In this document: one piece after another, positions 9,160 to 17,747 of the stretch
Numbering within the stretch: position 1 is the stretch's first letter
How the letters are laid out: the number at the start of each line of letters is the position of its first letter
Assembly: GCF_041200175.1 (NCBI RefSeq)
Contig: NZ_CP165727.1
Coordinates: 5,769,501 to 5,833,500, forward strand
Source: Streptomyces sp. R33
GTDB taxonomy: Bacteria > Actinomycetota > Actinomycetes > Streptomycetales > Streptomycetaceae
Reading direction: 5' to 3'
Length of the DNA: 64,000 bases
The notes under the pieces: generated by a model
Database searches by the model: none
Told to the model about the DNA's origin: nothing
What the model saw: the letters and a program-made list of their open reading frames with translations, nothing else
Program-made: the position numbers and the translations under genes

Positions 9160-11708
9160 CGGGTGCCTCCCACGGCCTCCAGCGGCCGGATGTCGAGAAT
9201 GGTCAGGTCGGGCTTGACCTGGTCGCGTTCGGGGACGAACTTCACGGTCGGGTCGGGGGCGCCCGGCGCGTTGACGAAGGACACGAACCGGCGCAGCCGC
9301 TCCGGATCCTGGAGCGTCTGCGCCCACTCGTCGCGGTAGTGCGACACGTGGTCGGCCATCAGCGACTCCAGCTCCGCGCACAGCCCGAGCGAGTCGTGGA
9401 CGACCACGTCCCGCAGGTGGTCCAGGCCGCCCTCCAGCCGGTCCAGCCAGGTCGAGGTGCGCTCCAGCCGGTCCGCCGTGCGGATGTAGAACATCAGGAA
9501 CCGGTCGATGAGCCGGACCAGTTCGGCGTCGGACAGGTCCTGGGCCAGCAGGTCCGCGTGGCGCGGGGTGGCCCCGCCGTTCCCGCCGACGTACAAGTTC
9601 CAGCCATTCGCCGTCGCGATGACCCCGAAGTCCTTGCTCTGCGCCTCCGCGCACTCGCGCGCGCAGCCGGACACCGCCGACTTGAGCTTGTGCGGGGCGC
9701 GCAGGCCCCGGTAGCGCAGCTCCAGGTCGATGGCCATCCGCACGCTGTCCTGGACCCCGTACCGGCACCAGGTCTGGCCGACGCAGGACTTCACCGTGCG
9801 CAGCGCCTTCCCGTACGCGTGGCCGGACTCGAACCCGGCCTCGACGAGGCGGGCCCAGATCCGCGGGAGCTGGTCGACGCTGGCGCCGAAGAGGTCGATG
9901 CGCTGGCCGCCGGTGATCTTCGTGTAGAGCCCGAAGTCGCGGGCGACCTCGCCGATCACGATGAGCTTGTCGGGGGTGATCTCGCCGCCGGGGATGCGCG
10001 GGACGACCGAGTACGAGCCGTTGCGCTGGAGGTTCGCGAGGAAGTGGTCGTTGGTGTCCTGGAGGGCGGCCTGCTCCCCGTCGAGGACGTAGCCGCTCGC
10101 GCCGAGGGTGGGGGCGAGCGAGGCGATGATCGAGCCGACGGTCGGCTTGCAGACCTCGCAGCCGTCGCCGCCGCGGGCCGCCTCCCGGCCGTGGCCGTCG
10201 AGGAGCTGCTCGTACGAGGTCAGCCGACGGGTACGGACGATCTCGTAGAGCTCGGCGCGGGTGAAGGGGAAGCAGTCGCACAGCCCTTTGTCGGCGGGCG
10301 CGGGCAGCAGCTGGCCGATCACCTTGAGGCAGCTGCCGCAGCCGGTGCCCGCCTTCGTGCACTGCTTGACCTCGGGGAGCGTCGCGCAGGCGGTGATCGC
10401 CTTCTTGGTGACGTTGTGGCAGGAACAGATCACCGCGGAGTCGGGGAGCGCCGACGGGCCGAGCGCGACGGGCGCGCCGAGCCCGGCGGGCAGGACCAGC
10501 TGGTCGGGGCTGACGGGCGGGACGCTGCCCGTGAGCGGGCGCAGCAGGCCGTACGAGTCGGCGTCGCCGACCAGGACCCCGCCGAGCAGCACTCCGTCGG
10601 GGGAGACGACCAGCTTCTTGTAGACGCCGGAGCGGGAGTCGGAGTAGACGACGTCGAGGCTGCCCTGGGTGGCGCCGTGGGCGTCGCCGAAGGAGGCCAC
10701 GTCCACGCCGAGCAGCTTGAGCTTGGTGGAGAGGTCGGCTCCGGTGAACTCCTTCTCGCGGCCCAGCAGGTCCTCGGCGGCGGTCTCGGCCATCTCGTAG
10801 CCGGGGGCGACCAGTCCGTAGACGCGGCCGTCGGTGGCCAGTGCGCACTCGCCGATCGCGTAGACGCGCGGGTCGGAGGTGCGGCAGCGGGCGTCGACGC
10901 CGATGCCGCCGCGCTCGCCGACGGTCAGGCCCGCGTCGCGGGCGAGCTGGTCGCGGGGGCGGACCCCGGCGGAGAACACGACGAGGTCGGTGTCGACGGT
11001 GGAGCCGTCGGAGAGCCGCATTCCGCTGACGTGGCCGTCCTCGCCCGTGACGACCTCCTGGGTGCCGACGCCGGTGTGGACCGTCAGGCCCATCGACTCG
11101 ATGGTGCGCAGCAGGGCCGCGCCGCCGCCGTCGTCGATCTGGACGGGCATCAGGCGCGGGGCGAACTCCACGATGCGGGTGCTGAGACCGAGGCCCTGGA
11201 GGGCGCCGGCCGCCTCGAGCCCGAGGAGGCCGCCGCCGACGACGGCTCCGCTGGTGCGGGTCTTCGCGTATTCCTCGATCGCGAACAGGTCCTCGATGGT
11301 GCGGTAGACGAAGCAGCCGGGGGCGTCCTTGCCCGGGACGGGAGGCACGAAGGGGTAGCTGCCGGTCGCCAGGACGAGCACGTCGTACGGGAACACCAGC
11401 CCCGAGCGGGAGGTGACCGTACGGGCCTCGCGGTCGACGGACTCGGCGGGGTCGCCGAGGTGCAGCTCGATCCCGTGCTGCTCCATGAACCCGGCGGGGG
11501 TGAGGGAGAGGTCCTCGGGGGTGGTTCCGGAGAAGTACGAGGTGAGGTGCACGCGGTCGTAGGCGGGCCGGGGCTCCTCGCAGAGCACGGTGATCCGGTG
11601 CGTGGCGGTGGCCCCGCGCTCGGCGAGTGCCTCGAGGTAGCGCTGGCCGACCATGCCGTGGCCGATGAGCACGATGGCGGGAGTGGGCGTGGGCGTGGCT
11701 GCGGCCAT
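9156..11708 (-). CDS. nirB: Assimilatory nitrite reductase large subunit
   Basis: An 850-residue siroheme enzyme that reduces nitrite to ammonium. Domains in order: an FAD/NAD(P)H disulfide-reductase-like module (about 10-400, GHGMVGQRY and VVGGGLLGLEAAGAL dinucleotide sites); a BFD-type [2Fe-2S] domain with Cys428, 430, 457 and 460; a further Cys-rich stretch near 477-520; and the ferredoxin-like and siroheme/[4Fe-4S] domains with Cys642, 648, 682 and 686 (SCVGQTWCRYG and SGCARECAEA). ATG 11708 sits just after an internal GGAGGCTCCTGA ribosome site and 2 bp after the preceding gene; the much longer open frame upstream is antisense-style read-through. Siroheme would depend on the chelatase at 23446. 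Confidence 0.95.
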   Translation of the reverse strand: MAAATPTPTPAIVLIGHGMVGQRYLEALAERGATATHRITVLCEEPRPAYDRVHLTSYFSGTTPEDLSLTPAGFMEQHGIELHLGDPAESVDREARTVTSRSGLVFPYDVLVLATGSYPFVPPVPGKDAPGCFVYRTIEDLFAIEEYAKTRTSGAVVGGGLLGLEAAGALQGLGLSTRIVEFAPRLMPVQIDDGGGAALLRTIESMGLTVHTGVGTQEVVTGEDGHVSGMRLSDGSTVDTDLVVFSAGVRPRDQLARDAGLTVGERGGIGVDARCRTSDPRVYAIGECALATDGRVYGLVAPGYEMAETAAEDLLGREKEFTGADLSTKLKLLGVDVASFGDAHGATQGSLDVVYSDSRSGVYKKLVVSPDGVLLGGVLVGDADSYGLLRPLTGSVPPVSPDQLVLPAGLGAPVALGPSALPDSAVICSCHNVTKKAITACATLPEVKQCTKAGTGCGSCLKVIGQLLPAPADKGLCDCFPFTRAELYEIVRTRRLTSYEQLLDGHGREAARGGDGCEVCKPTVGSIIASLAPTLGASGYVLDGEQAALQDTNDHFLANLQRNGSYSVVPRIPGGEITPDKLIVIGEVARDFGLYTKITGGQRIDLFGASVDQLPRIWARLVEAGFESGHAYGKALRTVKSCVGQTWCRYGVQDSVRMAIDLELRYRGLRAPHKLKSAVSGCARECAEAQSKDFGVIATANGWNLYVGGNGGATPRHADLLAQDLSDAELVRLIDRFLMFYIRTADRLERTSTWLDRLEGGLDHLRDVVVHDSLGLCAELESLMADHVSHYRDEWAQTLQDPERLRRFVSFVNAPGAPDPTVKFVPERDQVKPDLTILDIRPLEAVGGTR

Positions 11709-11710
11709 GA

Positions 11711-13015
11711 TCAGGAGCCTCCGTCGTCGGTGAGCAGGTGGAACAGGTCGGTCAGGTCCTCCTCGTCCTCCCAGCTGCGGGCGAGGGCGCCCACGCTGGA
11801 GAGTTCGCCGAGGAGGACGCCGCCGACGAGGCGGTCGCCGCGGACGACGACCTTCCGGTAGGTCCGGCGGGTGGCGTCGGCGAGGCGGACCACGTCGTCG
11901 CCGGGGAGCGGCGTGGTCTCGCCGAAGGCGGCGAGGTCGAGGGGGCCCGAGCCGGTGCCGGTGCCTGCGGCGGTGGTGAGGGTGAGGCGGGTGAGGGCGC
12001 GGGTTCCGGTGTATGCGGGGGCGGCGAGGGCGGTGCCGGTGGTGCCGGTGAGGCGCGCGGCGAGGGCGTCGGCCTGCTCCAGCGCGGGCCCCGCGAGGCC
12101 GTACACCCGGCCGTCGTGCTCGGCGCAGTCGCCGATGGCGTGGATGCGCCGGTCGCTGGTGCGGAGCCCGTCGTCCACGACGATCCCGGTGCGCACCTCG
12201 AGCCCGGCGGCGAGCGCGAGCCCGGTCCGGGGCCGCACACCGCAGGCGAGCACGACGACATCGGCGTCGAGCCGGTACCCGTCGGCGAACTCGACCCCGG
12301 TGACCTGCCGTCGGCCGGTGTCCTGCGTCGTCGTCAGGCCGCGGACCCGGCATTCCGTGTGGATCTCGATGCCGAGGGCGGTCAGGTGGGTGTGCAGCAG
12401 CGCCGAGGCGTCCGCGTCGAGCTGGCGTTCCATCAGCCGTTCGCCCTGCTGGGCCAGGACCACCCGGGCTCCGCGTTCGGCCAGGGCGCGGGCCGCGGAG
12501 ACGCCGAGGAGGCCGCCGCCGATCACCACCGCGCGCACGCCCTCCCGTACGGCCACGGCAGCCGACAGGGCCAGGCAGTCGTCCATGGTGCGGAACGCGT
12601 GCACCCCGTCTGGCAGTTCCCGCCCCTCCGGTTCGAACAGCCCGCGCAGCGGCGGGAGGACCGCGTTGGAGCCCGTGGCCAGGACCAGCGTGTCGTACCG
12701 CTCCGTGCTGCCGTCGTCGCAGTGGACCGTCCGGTCGGCGCGGTCGATGCGGACCGCCCGGACACCGCGCCGCAGCACCGGCCCGGGGGCCGGGAGGGCG
12801 GTCACCTCCGGTGCGTACCGGCCCGCCAGCACGTCCGCCAGCAGGACCCGGTTGTACGGGACGTGCGACTCCTCGCCGAGGACCGTCACATCCGGCCCCG
12901 CAGCGGCACCACCGGCACCGGCATCCGCACCTGCACCCGCGCCCAGCCGCGCAGCGAGCCGCAGGCCCGCGAGGCCGCCGCCGATCACCACCACACGCTG
13001 CTGCTCCGATGTCAT
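11711..13015 (-). CDS. FAD-dependent oxidoreductase of the nitrite-reductase operon
   Basis: A 434-residue two-dinucleotide-fold flavoprotein resembling the NAD(P)H-binding half of NirB (VVVIGGGLAGLRLAARL near residue 9, VVIGGGLLGVSAARALAERGA near 165, and the FAD-closing IHAIGDCAEHDGRVYGLAGPALEQA). It is the first gene of the nir operon, 2 bp before nirB, and is probably an electron-transfer subunit for nitrite or nitrate reduction (NasB-like), though the partner cannot be told from sequence. An Ala-Gly-Asp-rich insert (AGAGADAGAGGAAAG) follows the first FAD motif, probably lineage-specific. The start ATG lies 22 bp downstream of the GlnR-type box. Confidence 0.88.
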   Translation of the reverse strand: MTSEQQRVVVIGGGLAGLRLAARLGAGAGADAGAGGAAAGPDVTVLGEESHVPYNRVLLADVLAGRYAPEVTALPAPGPVLRRGVRAVRIDRADRTVHCDDGSTERYDTLVLATGSNAVLPPLRGLFEPEGRELPDGVHAFRTMDDCLALSAAVAVREGVRAVVIGGGLLGVSAARALAERGARVVLAQQGERLMERQLDADASALLHTHLTALGIEIHTECRVRGLTTTQDTGRRQVTGVEFADGYRLDADVVVLACGVRPRTGLALAAGLEVRTGIVVDDGLRTSDRRIHAIGDCAEHDGRVYGLAGPALEQADALAARLTGTTGTALAAPAYTGTRALTRLTLTTAAGTGTGSGPLDLAAFGETTPLPGDDVVRLADATRRTYRKVVVRGDRLVGGVLLGELSSVGALARSWEDEEDLTDLFHLLTDDGGS

Positions 13016-13037
13016 GGCACGAGCGTGCGCGGCCGCT

Positions 13038-13075
13038 GTTTCCCCGCCGCATCGCCCCTGTTACCCGGTGGGAAC
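13038..13075 (-). promoter_or_regulatory. GlnR box controlling the nir operon
   Basis: The plus strand reads GTTTC-n6-GCATC-n6-GTTAC-n6-GGAAC, exact 11-bp periodicity over 38 bp. The published actinobacterial GlnR pattern is gTnAc-n6-GaAAc repeated. Matches are 4/5, 3/5, 5/5 and 4/5, and the reverse strand contains a perfect GAAAC. It lies 22 bp upstream of the first gene of the nir operon, as expected for nitrogen-responsive activation. Elsewhere in 13016-13236 only low-complexity GC-rich sequence is seen. Confidence 0.8.
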
Positions 13076-13236
13076 GCGCACCTCAGCGCCCGGGTCAAGG
13101 GCCGGTGAGACGTCCCTCAAGGGCGGCTTAAGGATCGGTTCGAGCAGCTCAGCGGCGTTCGGGGGCGCCCTTGGCGTGATCCGCATGCGAGAGGCGGGGG
13201 TGCGGGTCAGGGGCGGGATGCCACGGCGACGGTGGC

Positions 13237-13419
13237 GTGGGCGAGGGGCCGCGCTGGCCTCCGTACCGCCCGCCGGGGCGGCTCGCGGCCGGGCTGGGGC
13301 TGGTCAGTGTGCTGGCCGCGACCGTGCTGACGGCGATGGTGGACCCGGCCGCCCCGGCGGCTCCGGACCGGGTGCCGGCCCGGGAAAGCTCAACCTTTGC
13401 GCAAGTTTCCGGGGATTGA
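13237..13419 (+). CDS. Possible small membrane or secreted peptide
   Basis: A 60-residue frame with high third-position GC, starting at GTG 13237. A basic-proline N-terminus (RWPPYRPPGR) is followed by one hydrophobic segment of about 20 residues (LAAGLGLVSVLAATVLTAMV) and a short polar tail. It could be a single-pass peptide of unknown function or a decayed remnant. No clear ribosome site precedes it. It ends 38 bp before the TauE-like gene, inside that gene's promoter region, so it may simply be chance coding potential. Confidence 0.3.
   Translation: MGEGPRWPPYRPPGRLAAGLGLVSVLAATVLTAMVDPAAPAAPDRVPARESSTFAQVSGD
13397..13404. promoter_or_regulatory. TTGCGCAA palindrome before the TauE-like gene
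   Basis: The perfect 8-bp palindrome TTGCGCAA, inside the larger near-dyad GGGAAA...TTTCC (13383-13411), lies 53 bp upstream of GTG 13457. The central CG is typical of LacI-type operators. Assignment is uncertain. Confidence 0.3.
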
Positions 13420-13456
13420 TGGGTCCTGCACCGATCGGCTTCATAGGGTCGGGCGC

Positions 13457-14233
13457 GTGCCTGACATATCAACGACCATGATCATCGTGCTGTGCGTGGC
13501 CGCCGCCGCGGCCGGCTGGATCGACGCGGTGGTGGGCGGCGGCGGGCTGCTGCTCCTGCCCGCCCTGCTCCTCGGCCTGCCGAACGCCCACCCCGCCGCC
13601 GTGCTCGGCACGAACAAGGCCGTGGCCATCGTCGGCACCACGGGCGCGGCGGTGACGTACGTGCGCAAGGCCCCGGTGGACGTGAAGCTCGCCGTCCGGA
13701 TCGGCCTGGCCGCGCTCGCCGGCTCCATGGGTGGTGCCGCGCTGGCCGGCGGGATCAGCAAGGACGCCCTCCGCCCGCTGATCATGGGGGTGCTCGTGGT
13801 CGTCGCGGGCGTCGTGATCTTCAAGCCGGGCTTCGGCACCGCCCCCTCGACCGCGCCCGTCAGCCGACAGCGGGTGCTGCTCGCCATCGGGCTCGCCGGC
13901 CTCGGCATCGGCTTCTACGACGGGCTCATCGGGCCCGGCACCGGCACCTTCCTCGTGCTCGCCCTCACGGCGCTGCTCCACCTCGACCTGGTCACGGCCT
14001 CCGCCACCGCCAAGATCGTCAACTGCTGCACGAACGCCGGGGCGCTCGCGATGTTCGCGTACCAGGGCATGGTGCTGTGGCAGCTGGCCGCGCTGATGGC
14101 GGTGTTCAACCTGGCCGGCGGCATGATCGGGGCCCGGATGGCACTGAAGAAGGGGAGCGGGTTCGTCCGCGGTGTGCTGCTGACCGTCGTGGGCGCGCTG
14201 GTGGTCAAGCTCGGTCTGGAGCAGTGGGGCTGA
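13457..14233 (+). CDS. TauE/SafE-family membrane exporter
   Basis: A 258-residue integral membrane protein of the TauE/SafE (formerly DUF81) family, some members of which move sulfite or organosulfonates across the inner membrane. Roughly eight hydrophobic helices are visible. The family signatures are GWIDAVVGGGGLLLLPALL near the N-terminus and its echo GFYDGLIGPGTGTFLVLAL in the second half, reflecting the internal duplication. TNKAVAIVGTTGAA is also typical. GTG 13457 gives the family start VPDIS; ATG 13478 is the alternative. The message may be leaderless, since a -10-like CATAGGGT lies just upstream. Substrate is unknown; location beside nitrite reduction hints at an anion. Confidence 0.85.
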   Translation: MPDISTTMIIVLCVAAAAAGWIDAVVGGGGLLLLPALLLGLPNAHPAAVLGTNKAVAIVGTTGAAVTYVRKAPVDVKLAVRIGLAALAGSMGGAALAGGISKDALRPLIMGVLVVVAGVVIFKPGFGTAPSTAPVSRQRVLLAIGLAGLGIGFYDGLIGPGTGTFLVLALTALLHLDLVTASATAKIVNCCTNAGALAMFAYQGMVLWQLAALMAVFNLAGGMIGARMALKKGSGFVRGVLLTVVGALVVKLGLEQWG

Positions 14234-14243
14234 CCGGTCCCCG

Positions 14244-14264
14244 ATCCCCGCTCCCCGCTCCCCG
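14244..14264. repeat. Heptamer tandem repeat touching the sortase stop
   Basis: Three 7-bp units, ATCCCCG-CTCCCCG-CTCCCCG, end exactly at the base before the sortase stop codon (14265-14267, TAG on the minus strand). The repeat fills most of the 31-bp space between convergent genes. Confidence 0.7.
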
Positions 14265-14885
14265 CTAGTACGTGCCGGTGAGGTGGGCGAAGACGACCAC
14301 GTTGCCCTGGTAGCCGGTACGGGGCGAGAAGCCGCCGCCGCAGGTGATCACCCGGAGCTCGGCGCGCGGCGAGGGCCCGTACACGCGGGTGTCCGGAAAG
14401 CGCTCGGCTTCGTAGACCTCGACCGCATGGACGGTGAACACGGCCGTACGTCCGTCCGCGCGCGGCACCTCGATCGCTGCCCCGCGGTGCAGCGCGCCCA
14501 AGTGGTAGAAGACCGCCGGGCCGGCGGCGTGGTCGACGTGCCCGACGACGACGGCCGTGCCGACGGCGCCGGGGGTGGTGCCGTCGCGGTACCAGCCCGC
14601 CAGGTCGCGGCGGGCGGGCGGGGGCACCTCGATGCTGCCGTCCGGCCCCAGGCCGAGTCCGGTCAGCGGGGCGTCGACCCGGATGGACGGGATCCGGATC
14701 CGGGCCGGCGGCGATCCGGGGAGCGGGGCGATGCTGCCGGGGTAGCCCACCCGGTTGCTCAGCGCCTCTGCGGGGGAAGGCAGCGGGGGCCCGACGGACT
14801 GGCCGGATCCGCTGCCGACGAGCCAGATGCCGACGCAGGCGGTGAGCGCGACGAGCCCGCCGCGGCCGGCCTGGCCTCTGCCCAT
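14265..14885 (-). CDS. Class F sortase
   Basis: A 206-residue membrane-anchored cysteine transpeptidase of the actinobacterial class F. An N-terminal membrane segment (about 10-26) is followed by a proline-rich linker and the sortase barrel. Catalytic residues expected for sortases are present: His116 in VVGHVDH, Cys182 in VITCGG and Arg189 in SPRTGYQGNVVVFAHL. Sortases attach proteins to the cell wall at a sorting motif. The next gene downstream in transcription is absent, but the upstream gene on the same strand encodes a membrane-anchored secreted protein, the usual pairing. ATG 14885 places the membrane helix at the N-terminus. Confidence 0.88.
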   Translation of the reverse strand: MGRGQAGRGGLVALTACVGIWLVGSGSGQSVGPPLPSPAEALSNRVGYPGSIAPLPGSPPARIRIPSIRVDAPLTGLGLGPDGSIEVPPPARRDLAGWYRDGTTPGAVGTAVVVGHVDHAAGPAVFYHLGALHRGAAIEVPRADGRTAVFTVHAVEVYEAERFPDTRVYGPSPRAELRVITCGGGFSPRTGYQGNVVVFAHLTGTY

Positions 14886-15024
14886 GGGTGCCCCCTGGCT
14901 GTGTTCCGGGTCCGTGTTCCGTGTGGCAGGCCGTCGCCCGGCCCCGCGAACGGGGGGACCTCGCGGGGCGGGCGACGGGGGACGGTACCGGTCGGACCGC
15001 GGCCGCAGCCGCGGTGGGCGCCCG

Positions 15025-15567
15025 TCAGCTCCGCGTGCCGCTCGCCCGGCGACGCAGGAGCCAGGTACCGCCGACGGCGGCCGCGGCCAGCACGGCCGCT
15101 CCCGCCGTGATCTTGGTGGGGTCGACGGTGGAGGTCGTCCCGCCACCCACCCCCGTGCGGACGTGGCCCTGCGGGCCGCGTTCGGTGACGACCAGATCGC
15201 CGGTGGCGAACTTGCCGTCGGCGCAGGTCGCGCCGATGTTGTAGGTGCCGGGGCGAGTGGCGCGGGCGATCTGGAACTGCCCGATGACCACCTCTTTGTG
15301 GGTGCCGGGCACCAGCTTGAAGCGGCCGCCGCCGACCGTGGTGGCATCGCCGTCGGCATGACTCCCCGGCCCGCACGCGGTGGTGTTCACGGTGACGCTG
15401 GCCCCGGGGGCGGCGGATTTCGGCCACACCTCCAGCTTCGCGAAGTCGCCGGGCGCGAAGCCCGCCGTGCCGAGCTCCGCGGCGGCCACCACGCCGGCGA
15501 CCGGGCCGGTGAACGCGGCGGCGGTCAGCGTGGCGGCGGTGAGCACATGGGCGGTGCGTCGGCGCAT
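15025..15567 (-). CDS. Secreted membrane-anchored surface protein
   Basis: A 180-residue protein with a signal peptide (RRRTAHVLTAATLTAAAF, cleaved near residue 30), a compact extracellular domain of about 100 residues with two Cys that may pair (in TTACGPGS and IGATCADG), and a C-terminal hydrophobic helix with an RRRASGTRS tail. This architecture is that of sortase-linked surface proteins in Streptomyces, and it lies 140 bp upstream of the class F sortase gene on the same strand. However, no canonical LPxTG or LAxTG precedes the final helix (TVDPTKITAG instead), so cell-wall linkage is not certain. The start is preceded by AGGAG. Function unknown. Confidence 0.75.
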   Translation of the reverse strand: MRRRTAHVLTAATLTAAAFTGPVAGVVAAAELGTAGFAPGDFAKLEVWPKSAAPGASVTVNTTACGPGSHADGDATTVGGGRFKLVPGTHKEVVIGQFQIARATRPGTYNIGATCADGKFATGDLVVTERGPQGHVRTGVGGGTTSTVDPTKITAGAAVLAAAAVGGTWLLRRRASGTRS

Positions 15568-15765
15568 GGGGACTCCTGGAGACGCGGGGTCGTGTTCCCG
15601 AGGAAACCCGGCCCGGCCGCGGCCCGCCTGCTGAAGTTCCGTCAGATCGGCCCGGCGGCCCGCCGTTTCCGCAGGTCACGGCGCCTGACTTCGGCCGTCC
15701 AGGCGACCCACCCCGTCCGGGTGAGGCCGGACCCGGAGCGGACCCGGCGCGGGCCAGAGCCGGGC

Positions 15766-17040
15766 TCAGCCCGCAGGCAGCGTCACCGTCGCCGCCGCGC
15801 CCGCCGGGGCCGGGTTGGACAGGGTCACCCGCGCCCCGATCACCTGCGCCTGGCCGAACGCGATGGTCAGGCCCAGCCCCGTCCCCTGGCCCCGCTCCGC
15901 CGCACCCGTCAGGAACCGCTGCGGCCCCTCCCGCAGCAGCTTCGCCGGGAAGCCCGGACCACGGTCCCGTACGGTCACCGTGTTCCCGCAGACCTCCACC
16001 GTGACCGGGTCACCGCCGTGCCGGCGGGCGTTGACCAGCAGGTTCGTCAGGATCCGCTCCAGGCGGCGGACGTCCGTACGAACCGGGGCCGGGCAGTCCG
16101 CCCCGACCAGCTCCGCCGCCACCCCCGCCCGCCGCGTGATCGTCGCGACCAGCGGACCCAGCGCGTGCACCCCCAGCTGTGCCTCCTCCCGGCGCGCGTC
16201 CAGCCGCGCGACCTCCAGCAGGTCCTCCGTCAGCGTCCGCAGCGCCGCGACCCGGTCCCGGACCAGCTCCGTCGGCCGCCCCGCCGGCAGCAGCTCGGCC
16301 GCGGTGTGCAGTCCCGTCAGCGGTGTCCGCAACTCGTGCGCCACATCGGCCGTGAACCGCTGCTCCGCCTCCAGCCGCTGCTGCAGGCTGGCCGCCATCG
16401 TGTCGACCGCCGAGGACAGTTCGGCGACCTCGTTCCGGGTTCCCGGCACGCCCGACGCCCCGATGCGCGCGTCCAGTTCGCCTTCGCTGATCCGGCGGGC
16501 CGTCTCGGCCGCCGTCCGCAGGTCCTTGCTCAGCCGGCTCGCCAGCAGCGCCCCGCCGATCGCCGCGAGCGTCACGACACCGGCCCCGGAAGCCACCAGC
16601 TGCTTGTCCAGATCGGCCAGTTCGGCTTGCTCACCGGCCAACGACCGGCGTACGGACAGCACCTGGTCGCCGCCGACCGGGCGCGCGGCCCACACCGCCG
16701 GATCGGACCCGGACAGGTCGAGGTAGGTGGTGCGCTGCCCCGCGAGGGCCGCCCGGCGCAGCGGCCCCGGCAGCCCGGGGCAGTCGATCCACGCATCGGC
16801 CTCGCCGACCTTGTCGTCGTCCAGCCGCCCGGTGAGCTCGTACACCTGGCGGACCCGGATCAGCTGCGCGACGGCGCTCTCGCGCGCCGCATCGCCCACC
16901 TGCCGGGCCCGCGCCTCGTGGATCAGCACGCCGATGGTCACCGCGACGAGCGCGCAGCCGGCCGCGAGCAGGGCGGAGATCTTCCAGCGCAGGCCGAGGG
17001 CCCGCAGGAGTTGGCGGCAGCGGATCAGGCCGGGCCTCAC
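15766..17040 (-). CDS. Sensor histidine kinase without adjacent response regulator
   Basis: A 424-residue two-pass membrane kinase. The first helix (about 18-40) and second (about 150-170) flank an extracytoplasmic sensor loop, then HAMP (RRISEGELDARI), the dimerisation and phosphoacceptor segment FTADVAHELRTPLTGLHT with the active His, N-box NLLVNARRHGG, G1 RDRGPGFP and G2 GQGTGLGLTIAFGQ. All ATP-binding motifs look intact. The GTG start overlaps the stop of the upstream lipoprotein gene in a GTGA, so the two are coupled. No response regulator gene is present on either side (neighbours are the surface protein and cutA), so the kinase must signal to a distant regulator. Confidence 0.9.
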   Translation of the reverse strand: MRPGLIRCRQLLRALGLRWKISALLAAGCALVAVTIGVLIHEARARQVGDAARESAVAQLIRVRQVYELTGRLDDDKVGEADAWIDCPGLPGPLRRAALAGQRTTYLDLSGSDPAVWAARPVGGDQVLSVRRSLAGEQAELADLDKQLVASGAGVVTLAAIGGALLASRLSKDLRTAAETARRISEGELDARIGASGVPGTRNEVAELSSAVDTMAASLQQRLEAEQRFTADVAHELRTPLTGLHTAAELLPAGRPTELVRDRVAALRTLTEDLLEVARLDARREEAQLGVHALGPLVATITRRAGVAAELVGADCPAPVRTDVRRLERILTNLLVNARRHGGDPVTVEVCGNTVTVRDRGPGFPAKLLREGPQRFLTGAAERGQGTGLGLTIAFGQAQVIGARVTLSNPAPAGAAATVTLPAG

Positions 17041-17747
17041 TCACACACCTCCCCGAACCTGTCGGTGCGCTTCGGCCGGGGACCCTGCCCGCTGTCGCAG
17101 TCCGCCGGGGACTTGCTGTAGCGCCGCTCGTCACTGACGACCCGCATCCGCTCGCCGTCCCAGTGGTAGCGGACGGCCTGCTCGGAGCCGTCGTCGGCGG
17201 CGGTGCGCAACAGCAGGTCGCCGCCGATGGCCTCGGCGGCCGGCCGGCGGCCGACGGTGAAGAGGACGGGGACGATCCGGGTGCCCTCCGCGGTGTACAC
17301 GGTCAGCGCGGTACGCCCCGTCTGCGCGTCGGCGGCGACGATCAGCTCCGGTTTCCCGTCGCCCGTGAGGTCGCGGTAGAGGGGCGGGCGGATCCCGACC
17401 TTGCCGGGCGCGTCGATCCACCCCTTCGCAGCGAACGGCTTCATCTGCTTGTCGGCTCGTACGACGTCCTTCACGTCCACCGAGGGCAGCCCGCCGGGCC
17501 CCACCTCCGGCGCGTTCTCCAGCGGCTGCGGCGGGGGCTCGCGGGTGCCGACCGGCTTGCCCGGCGCCGCGGGGGTGGTGTGGTCGGTCCACAGCGGCCA
17601 GAGCGACTCGGGCTGCGGCTGGGCCGACACGGGCGGCGCGGGCTCACCGGCACCGAGCCCGCCGGGCGCGGCGCAGCCGCCGGCGGCGAGTGCACAGGTA
17701 CAGGCGCTCAGGAGGACGGCGGTGAGCTGTCGGGTGGGTCGCTTCAT
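17037..17747 (-). CDS. Lipoprotein coupled to the histidine kinase
   Basis: A 236-residue secreted protein with a lipobox LAAGGC (Cys25) after a basic, hydrophobic signal, so it should be lipid-anchored outside the membrane. After a Pro-rich linker (about 28-90) there is a globular part with an FG-GAP/VCBS-like calcium-type loop YRDLTGDGKPELIVAADAQTG, then beta-rich sequence ending with two Cys. Overlap with the kinase start suggests it modulates the kinase sensor domain, as lipoproteins such as CseA do for other Streptomyces kinases; that is inference by analogy only. Upstream 17748-17912 is the divergent promoter region with cutA. Confidence 0.8.
   Translation of the reverse strand: MKRPTRQLTAVLLSACTCALAAGGCAAPGGLGAGEPAPPVSAQPQPESLWPLWTDHTTPAAPGKPVGTREPPPQPLENAPEVGPGGLPSVDVKDVVRADKQMKPFAAKGWIDAPGKVGIRPPLYRDLTGDGKPELIVAADAQTGRTALTVYTAEGTRIVPVLFTVGRRPAAEAIGGDLLLRTAADDGSEQAVRYHWDGERMRVVSDERRYSKSPADCDSGQGPRPKRTDRFGEVCE

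Noticed and set aside
9339..11861. Plus-strand 840-residue frame opposite nirB
   Set aside because: Shadow of the nirB reading frame; no motifs and biased composition.
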